From positions 1 through 64,000 of the forward strand of contig CATLBN010000004.1 in assembly GCA_949878885.1 (NCBI GenBank): a DNA stretch of 64,000 nucleotides. Direction: 5' to 3'. The translations under genes and the position numbers were made by a program. The first letter of the stretch is position 1; the number at the start of each line of letters is the position of its first letter. Below, piece by piece: positions 59,456 through 64,000 of the stretch. The DNA is from an uncultured Clostridia bacterium (GTDB lineage Bacteria; Bacillota; Clostridia; Christensenellales; Borkfalkiaceae). The notes under the pieces are model-generated. The model worked only from the letters and a program-made list of their open reading frames with translations, was not told the DNA's origin and ran no database searches.

Positions 59456-60674
59456 TATTTTCCTCTACGGTGTTTTCTGCGGTTTTTTCGCCGTTATCGT
59501 CTTTATTTGTTTTGTTCGATTTTGCGGCAAATTTGCATTTTATTTTATTAATTGCGCTATTGCAAACCGTTTTAAACGACTTTTTACTGTTTTCCGTTTC
59601 AATACGGTTTTTCTCGTCTTCCTCTGCCTGCTCTAAAAGCGCGGCGGTTTCCTCTGCCGTGTTATACAAATGACAGGCGCAGAAATGACCTTTTTCAATT
59701 TCTTTATAAAGCGGCGCAACGCGCGAACAAATATCCATACAATTTTCGCATCTGGTATGGAATTTGCAGCCCCTAGGAGGATTTACGGGCGAAGGTATAT
59801 CGCCTTTTAAAATTATTCTGTTCATTTTAACGTGCGGGTTGGGCACGGGAACAGCCGAAAACAAAGCGCGTGTATACGGATGCAGAGTATTGTTAAATAT
59901 ATCTTCCTTAGTGCCGTATTCCACCATACTGCCTAAATACATAACGCCTACGGAGTCGGAAATGTGCTTTACAACAGACAAATCGTGTGAAATGAAAATG
60001 TATGTTAATCCAAGCGTTTTTCTAAGCTCGATAAGCATATTTATTATCTGAGCCTGTATGGAAACGTCCAAAGCAGATACGGGTTCGTCGCAAACCACAA
60101 GTTCGGGCTTTAAAGCCAGCGCGCGGGCAATACATATTCTTTGACGCTGTCCGCCGGAAAATTCGTGTGGATATCTTTCAAAATAATGCGGCTGCAATCC
60201 GCACATATCCATAATCTGCAAAATATAATCGTGATATTTGCTTTTTTCTACAATACCGTGCTGAAGCGCGGCTTCGCCTATAATTTCGCCTACGGTAAGT
60301 CTTGGAGATAAACTTGCGTAAGGGTCTTGGAAAATCATCTGCATATTGGGACGGAGTTTGTTAAACTCGCGTTCTTTCAATGCAGAAACATTTTGACCTT
60401 TAAAATAAATATCACCGCCCGTTATATCGTATAAACGCAAAATCGTTCTGCCCATTGTTGTTTTGCCGCAGCCGCTTTCGCCTACTATACCTAAAGTTTT
60501 GCCCTTTTCAAGCGTAAAAGATACGTTATCTACGGCTTTTAAAACTTTTACGGGTTTTCCGAAAAAATTAGTTTGAACGGGGAAATGTTTACAAAGATTT
60601 TCTACCTTTAAAAGCGCGGTATTCTGCTCGTCCGCAGCCGCTTCCAGAACGGTAGGTATATTATTTTCTGCCAT
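59439..60674 (-). CDS. oppF: Oligopeptide ABC transporter ATPase OppF
   Basis: ATP-binding subunit with Walker A GESGCGKTTMG, signature FSGGQRQRICIARAL and Walker B VCDEPVSALDVS, followed by the oligo_HPY C-terminal domain with Cys motifs (CKFHTRCENCMDIC), which in some family members binds an iron-sulfur cluster. I start at 60674 (MAENNIPTVL), since GGGAGG lies about 13 bases upstream; the ORF-track start reads into oppD. After residue 330 there is an acidic/basic low-complexity tail of about 80 residues (NKTNKDDNGEKTAENT), unusual for OppF. The gene overlaps oppD by 14 bases. Confidence 0.93.
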   Translation of the reverse strand: MAENNIPTVLEAAADEQNTALLKVENLCKHFPVQTNFFGKPVKVLKAVDNVSFTLEKGKTLGIVGESGCGKTTMGRTILRLYDITGGDIYFKGQNVSALKEREFNKLRPNMQMIFQDPYASLSPRLTVGEIIGEAALQHGIVEKSKYHDYILQIMDMCGLQPHYFERYPHEFSGGQRQRICIARALALKPELVVCDEPVSALDVSIQAQIINMLIELRKTLGLTYIFISHDLSVVKHISDSVGVMYLGSMVEYGTKEDIFNNTLHPYTRALFSAVPVPNPHVKMNRIILKGDIPSPVNPPRGCKFHTRCENCMDICSRVAPLYKEIEKGHFCACHLYNTAEETAALLEQAEEDEKNRIETENSKKSFKTVCNSAINKIKCKFAAKSNKTNKDDNGEKTAENTVEENNAAEE

Positions 60675-61986
60675 TTTTCTTTGTTTTGCCTCCCGTTTTA
60701 TTTTCGTAAAGATAGCAAGCAACGCTATGCGTATCGGATACCTTTATAAACGCAGGATACTCGCCGGAGCATTTTTCCGTACACTTTTCGCATCTGTCGC
60801 GGAAATAACAGTAATCGGGCATATTTATGGGGTTGGGAACGTAACCCGGAATGCAATAAAGCTTATCCACCTCGCCGTCTACCGTGGGTTTGCTTTTTTG
60901 CAAACCTATAGTATAAGGATGCATAGGATTATCGAAAATATCTTCCGCCGTACCCATTTCTATAACTTTGCCTGCATACATAACTACTACGTAATCAGCC
61001 ATTTCCGCAACTACGCCCAAATCGTGCGTAATCAACATTATAGAGCCGTTTATTTTTGTTTTTATATCGCGAAGAAGGTCTAAAATCTGCGCCTGAATAG
61101 TAACGTCAAGCGCGGTAGTAGGCTCGTCCGCAACAATAAGTTTGGGATTGCATAAAAGCGCGATTGCAATCATTACCCTTTGGCGCATACCGCCTGAAAG
61201 TTCGTGCGGATATTTTTTATAAACGCTTTCGGGGTCTGCAATTCCCACAAGTTTAAGCATTTCTATACTGCGTTCTTTTACTTTTTCTTTGGAAATGCCT
61301 TCTATGTGCAACTTGCCCACTTCGTTTAACTGATTGCCGATTGTAAATACGGGATTAAGCGAAGTCATAGGCTCTTGAAAAATCATAGCGATTTCTCTGC
61401 CGCGGATAGAGCGCATTGCTTCGGTAGGCATCTTTGCGATATCTACCACCTTAGACTCCATTTCATAAGTATTGCCGCCGAGCGCGTTCTTTTTTATAAC
61501 GGGCTTGCCTTTTTCGTCAAGTTTAACCGTTTCGTTGCCTTCGGCGTCCGTTGTTTTCTCATATACGGGAATTTTTCTGCCGCGGCCGTCGCGTTTAAAC
61601 AAGTCGGCTTTAAACCTTATTGAACCGCTTACAATTTGTCCGCTGGGCGCTTGCACAAGCTGCATAAGCGACAGCGAAGTTACGCTTTTACCGCAACCGC
61701 TTTCGCCAACAACGCCCACAGTAGAACCTGCGGGAACGGAAAACGTTACGCCGTTAACCGCCTTTACGGTACCTGCGTCGGAAAAGAAATACGTATGCAA
61801 ATCTTCAAACTCGACGATGTTTTTATCGTCTTTCATTTGGGTTGTAAATTCGTCTACGTTAACTTTACGCTTTTTCTGTTTTTCGTAATAGTTTATTGCC
61901 TTAGAGTTTTCTTTCGCAATTTTACGTGATTCTGAAGCGGATATATAATGCTTTTTAATTTCTTCTTTTTTGCTTTTATCTGCCAT
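60661..61986 (-). CDS. oppD: Oligopeptide ABC transporter ATPase OppD, extended
   Basis: ATP-binding subunit of 441 residues with Walker A GESGCGKSVTSL (about 94-105), signature LSGGMRQRVMIAIAL, Walker B IVADEPTTALDV and the oligo_HPY end with FRDRCEKCTEKC. Two features are unusual: an N-terminal extension of about 55 charged residues before the first strand, and an insertion of about 50 residues (127-180, KRDGRGRKIPVYEKTT and so on) between Walker A and the Q-loop, where OppD proteins have a short turn. The gene lies four bases after oppC and overlaps oppF. With oppB and oppC it forms the importer; a binding protein (OppA) is not in the window. Confidence 0.93.
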   Translation of the reverse strand: MADKSKKEEIKKHYISASESRKIAKENSKAINYYEKQKKRKVNVDEFTTQMKDDKNIVEFEDLHTYFFSDAGTVKAVNGVTFSVPAGSTVGVVGESGCGKSVTSLSLMQLVQAPSGQIVSGSIRFKADLFKRDGRGRKIPVYEKTTDAEGNETVKLDEKGKPVIKKNALGGNTYEMESKVVDIAKMPTEAMRSIRGREIAMIFQEPMTSLNPVFTIGNQLNEVGKLHIEGISKEKVKERSIEMLKLVGIADPESVYKKYPHELSGGMRQRVMIAIALLCNPKLIVADEPTTALDVTIQAQILDLLRDIKTKINGSIMLITHDLGVVAEMADYVVVMYAGKVIEMGTAEDIFDNPMHPYTIGLQKSKPTVDGEVDKLYCIPGYVPNPINMPDYCYFRDRCEKCTEKCSGEYPAFIKVSDTHSVACYLYENKTGGKTKKNGRK

Positions 61987-61990
61987 TATA

Positions 61991-63094
61991 TTACCTCTTC
62001 ATTTTAGGGTCGAACGCGTCGCGTAAACCGTCGCCGACAAAGTTGAAAGCCAGAATTGCAGACGTAATGCAAACGCCTGAACCGAGCCACATATTAGGAT
62101 AATACTGTCTGTAAACGCTGTTTGAAGCTGTATTTATCATACTGCCCCAAGTAGCAGTTTCTATAGGAGCGCCTATATTCAAATAACCGAGAGTCGCCTC
62201 CATTAAAATTACGCTGCCAAGGCCAAGCGTCATTGATACTATAAGCTGCGGTATTACGTTGGGTAAAAGATGTTTGAATATTTTTTTGGCTGTTGAAAGT
62301 CCGGAAGCCTTTGCCGCCAGCATAAAATCTTGCTCGCGCAAAGATAAAATCTGTCCGCGCACCAACCGCGCCGTACCCGTCCATCCCAACAACGTAATTA
62401 CAATCATCATATAATACAGTCGCGATATATCGATAATTCCCAGCGATTGGAACACCGCATAGAAAATAAGCATTATCGGCAACGACGGAATACAGCTTAA
62501 AATATCTACTATTCGCATTATAAGCTGGTCTACCCACTTGCCGAAATACCCTGCAAGTCCACCGAGAAGCACGCCCAAAAGCGTTTCAAGCAATACTACG
62601 ACAAAACCTACCGTAAGCGAAATTTGTCCGCCGTACATTAGCCTTGTTAAAATATCGTTGCCTTCGTTATCGGTACCCAGCCAATGCGACCAAGACGGTC
62701 CGTCTAAAGTGCTGTAAGGCAGAGGTACACCGTCGATAACTTCAAACGCTTCATAAGTTTGTCCGTCGGGTCCTATGTATTCCAAAACCAAACACGTACC
62801 GTTTACTGTGGGTTTGCTGTAATCTTTAACCGTGCCGTTGTTTGCGCGCCAAGGCGAGCAAAGCGGACCTATAAACGAAAATATAAACAGCGCCAAAAGC
62901 ACCGCCAAACCGGCAACCGAAAGCTTTGAACGGAAAAATCTTTTTAAAACAGTTCTTCCCGGAGAAAGCACTTTTACACGTTCGGTTAAATTTTCGCCGT
63001 GAAGGTCATCGGCTGCTTCGGAATTTACAACAGGTTGATTATTTTCCGCAGGGGACGTTTCTTCGGTGCTTTTAATATCTTTTTTATCTTCCAT
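61991..63094 (-). CDS. oppC: Oligopeptide ABC transporter permease OppC
   Basis: Inner-membrane permease of 367 residues. A cytoplasmic N-terminal region of about 50 residues precedes TM1 (about 57-77), then an extracytoplasmic segment of about 80 residues (YIGPDGQTYEAFEVIDG), which is longer than usual, ends in SHWLGTDNEGNDILTRLMYG, the family start of the transport core. The remaining TM segments carry the EAA loop, EQDFMLAAKASGLSTAKKI. It lies 11 bases after oppB and four before oppD. Confidence 0.94.
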   Translation of the reverse strand: MEDKKDIKSTEETSPAENNQPVVNSEAADDLHGENLTERVKVLSPGRTVLKRFFRSKLSVAGLAVLLALFIFSFIGPLCSPWRANNGTVKDYSKPTVNGTCLVLEYIGPDGQTYEAFEVIDGVPLPYSTLDGPSWSHWLGTDNEGNDILTRLMYGGQISLTVGFVVVLLETLLGVLLGGLAGYFGKWVDQLIMRIVDILSCIPSLPIMLIFYAVFQSLGIIDISRLYYMMIVITLLGWTGTARLVRGQILSLREQDFMLAAKASGLSTAKKIFKHLLPNVIPQLIVSMTLGLGSVILMEATLGYLNIGAPIETATWGSMINTASNSVYRQYYPNMWLGSGVCITSAILAFNFVGDGLRDAFDPKMKR

Positions 63095-63105
63095 ATTTCG
63101 TCCTC

Positions 63106-64000
63106 TTACTGACCTAGTTTTATTCTGGGGTCAACCACTACGTACATTATATCCGCAAGCAAAGTACCCATAACGGTAAGCACTGCAATAAACATATTGT
63201 AACCCATAGCAAGCGGAATATCGCCTATTTTAAGGGCTTGATATGCAGTTTGACCTATTCCCGGTATTGCAAATATTTCTTCGGTTATCATTGCGCCGCC
63301 GAAAAGCGTGGGCAAAGTAAAAGAAAGCGTTGTTATAAGCGGAATCATTGTGTTGCGGAAAACGTGCTTGTAAACAACTTTACCTTCGGAAAGTCCTTTT
63401 GCGCGGGCAGTTCTTATGTAGTCTGCGTTAAGCACTTCCAAGGTGTTTGTTCTTTGATAGCGCATTAACGAGCCGATATTCAGTACTACCATTACGAATA
63501 CGGGTATTACAAGGTGCCAGCACATATCGAAAAACCTTGTAATAAAATTAGCGTCGTGAGGCAGGGACGAAGAAACAAGTCCGCCTATTTCAAACCAGCC
63601 GAGGTCCACGGCAAACCACTTTATTAAGAGGTTGCCGAGGAAGAACGACGGGAACGATATACCTATCATACACAGTACGGTAATTGTATAGTCGAATTTT
63701 CCGTATTGGTTTGTTGCGCATTTAATGCCGAGAGGAACTGCAATTATAACTTCCAAAATAAGCGAAACAAACGAAATACCGAATGATATTCCCATTTTAT
63801 CTCTTATTACCTGCTCTACGGGTATGCCCAATTTGAACGATTTACCCATATCGCCTTTTAAGAAGTTACCGAGCCAAGTAAAATAGCCCTTAATTACACC
63901 CCAAACGCTGCTGTCGCCCAAACCGTAAAGCTCTAACATTCTCTGTAAATCTTCTTCGGTTAAGTTAGCTCCGCCCTGCTGCTGTTCGTAAAATATATTC
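63106..64000 (-). CDS. oppB: Oligopeptide ABC transporter permease OppB, 5' end off window
   Basis: Permease of the OppB type. The frame stays open beyond the ORF-track ATG at 63939 to the right edge (residues EQQQGGANLTEEDLQRM), and family members have about 50 more residues including TM1, so the gene starts outside the window. Visible are GNFLKGDMGKSF, five TM segments, and the EAA loop LNADYIRTARAKGLSEGKVV. It is the most upstream gene of the opp operon seen here. Confidence 0.94.
   Translation of the reverse strand, partial: NIFYEQQQGGANLTEEDLQRMLELYGLGDSSVWGVIKGYFTWLGNFLKGDMGKSFKLGIPVEQVIRDKMGISFGISFVSLILEVIIAVPLGIKCATNQYGKFDYTITVLCMIGISFPSFFLGNLLIKWFAVDLGWFEIGGLVSSSLPHDANFITRFFDMCWHLVIPVFVMVVLNIGSLMRYQRTNTLEVLNADYIRTARAKGLSEGKVVYKHVFRNTMIPLITTLSFTLPTLFGGAMITEEIFAIPGIGQTAYQALKIGDIPLAMGYNMFIAVLTVMGTLLADIMYVVVDPRIKLGQ

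Noticed and set aside
1-64000. CRISPR arrays, tRNA and rRNA genes, insertion sequences.
   Set aside because: I looked for regularly spaced repeats, cloverleaf sequences with a CCA or TTCGA loop, and transposase motifs, and found none that I can support.

Overview
The window looks like a chromosomal segment of a spore-forming member of the Bacillota, class Clostridia. Evidence: a YunB homologue and a spoVAD-spoVAE pair, a T-box leader in front of pheST, a large (about 270 nt) SRP RNA of the Gram-positive type, several lipoproteins with Gram-positive style lipoboxes, LytTR and GHKL signalling proteins and no outer-membrane genes. The DNA is AT-rich, with stretches of higher GC in the left-edge recombinase. 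I cannot name a species; a gut-type polysaccharide-using clostridium is a reasonable inference from two GH3 enzymes, a GPH-type sugar transporter and LRR/Big-domain surface proteins.

Layout. 1-2900: the edge of a mobile element: a large serine recombinase running off the left side, two small unrecognised genes and the orphan C-terminus of a GNAT acetyltransferase gene. 2938-5193: a BspA-like leucine-rich-repeat protein. 5409-15820: a minus-strand series with UDP-galactopyranose mutase, a GT2 glycosyltransferase, a sugar/cation symporter, an LRR/Big lipoprotein, a circularly permuted membrane-anchored GH3 enzyme, a small membrane protein and a Big_3-type lipoprotein. 16209-20812: a GHKL kinase, a LytTR regulator and a cytoplasmic GH3 enzyme. 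The promoters of both GH3 transcription units carry the same direct repeat with a 21-bp period, which suggests a local LytTR regulon. 20996-26910: a heterodimeric ABC exporter and an OmpR-type two-component system.

27226-48635 is mostly housekeeping: a radical SAM/DNA-metabolism pair, an Mrp ATPase, SRP RNA, a NatAB-like exporter, uppP, a large foldase-like lipoprotein, mfd-pth, prs, tadA, an M14 peptidase, rlmH, a CPBP protease, the two-subunit class I fumarase, and T-box-pheS-pheT. The CPBP and fumarase genes have back-to-back promoters that place both transcription starts on the start codons, so both may be leaderless. 48706-50800 holds sporulation genes.

51001-59455 is the most unusual part. 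Three consecutive lipoproteins, the first with a TlpA thioredoxin domain, converge on a minus-strand redox cluster: a NapH-like polyferredoxin fused to an extracytoplasmic TlpA domain, and a five-TM protein ending in a conserved-looking CxxC peptide (CD1871A-like). This cluster lies downstream of, and apparently cotranscribed with, an oligopeptide ABC transporter (oppBCDF, 59439-64000, running off the right edge). A decayed flavin reductase/flavodoxin locus lies between the two convergent units. I read this as a candidate membrane relay taking electrons from cytoplasmic iron-sulfur clusters to extracytoplasmic thiols. That is inference from domain content, topology and gene order only.
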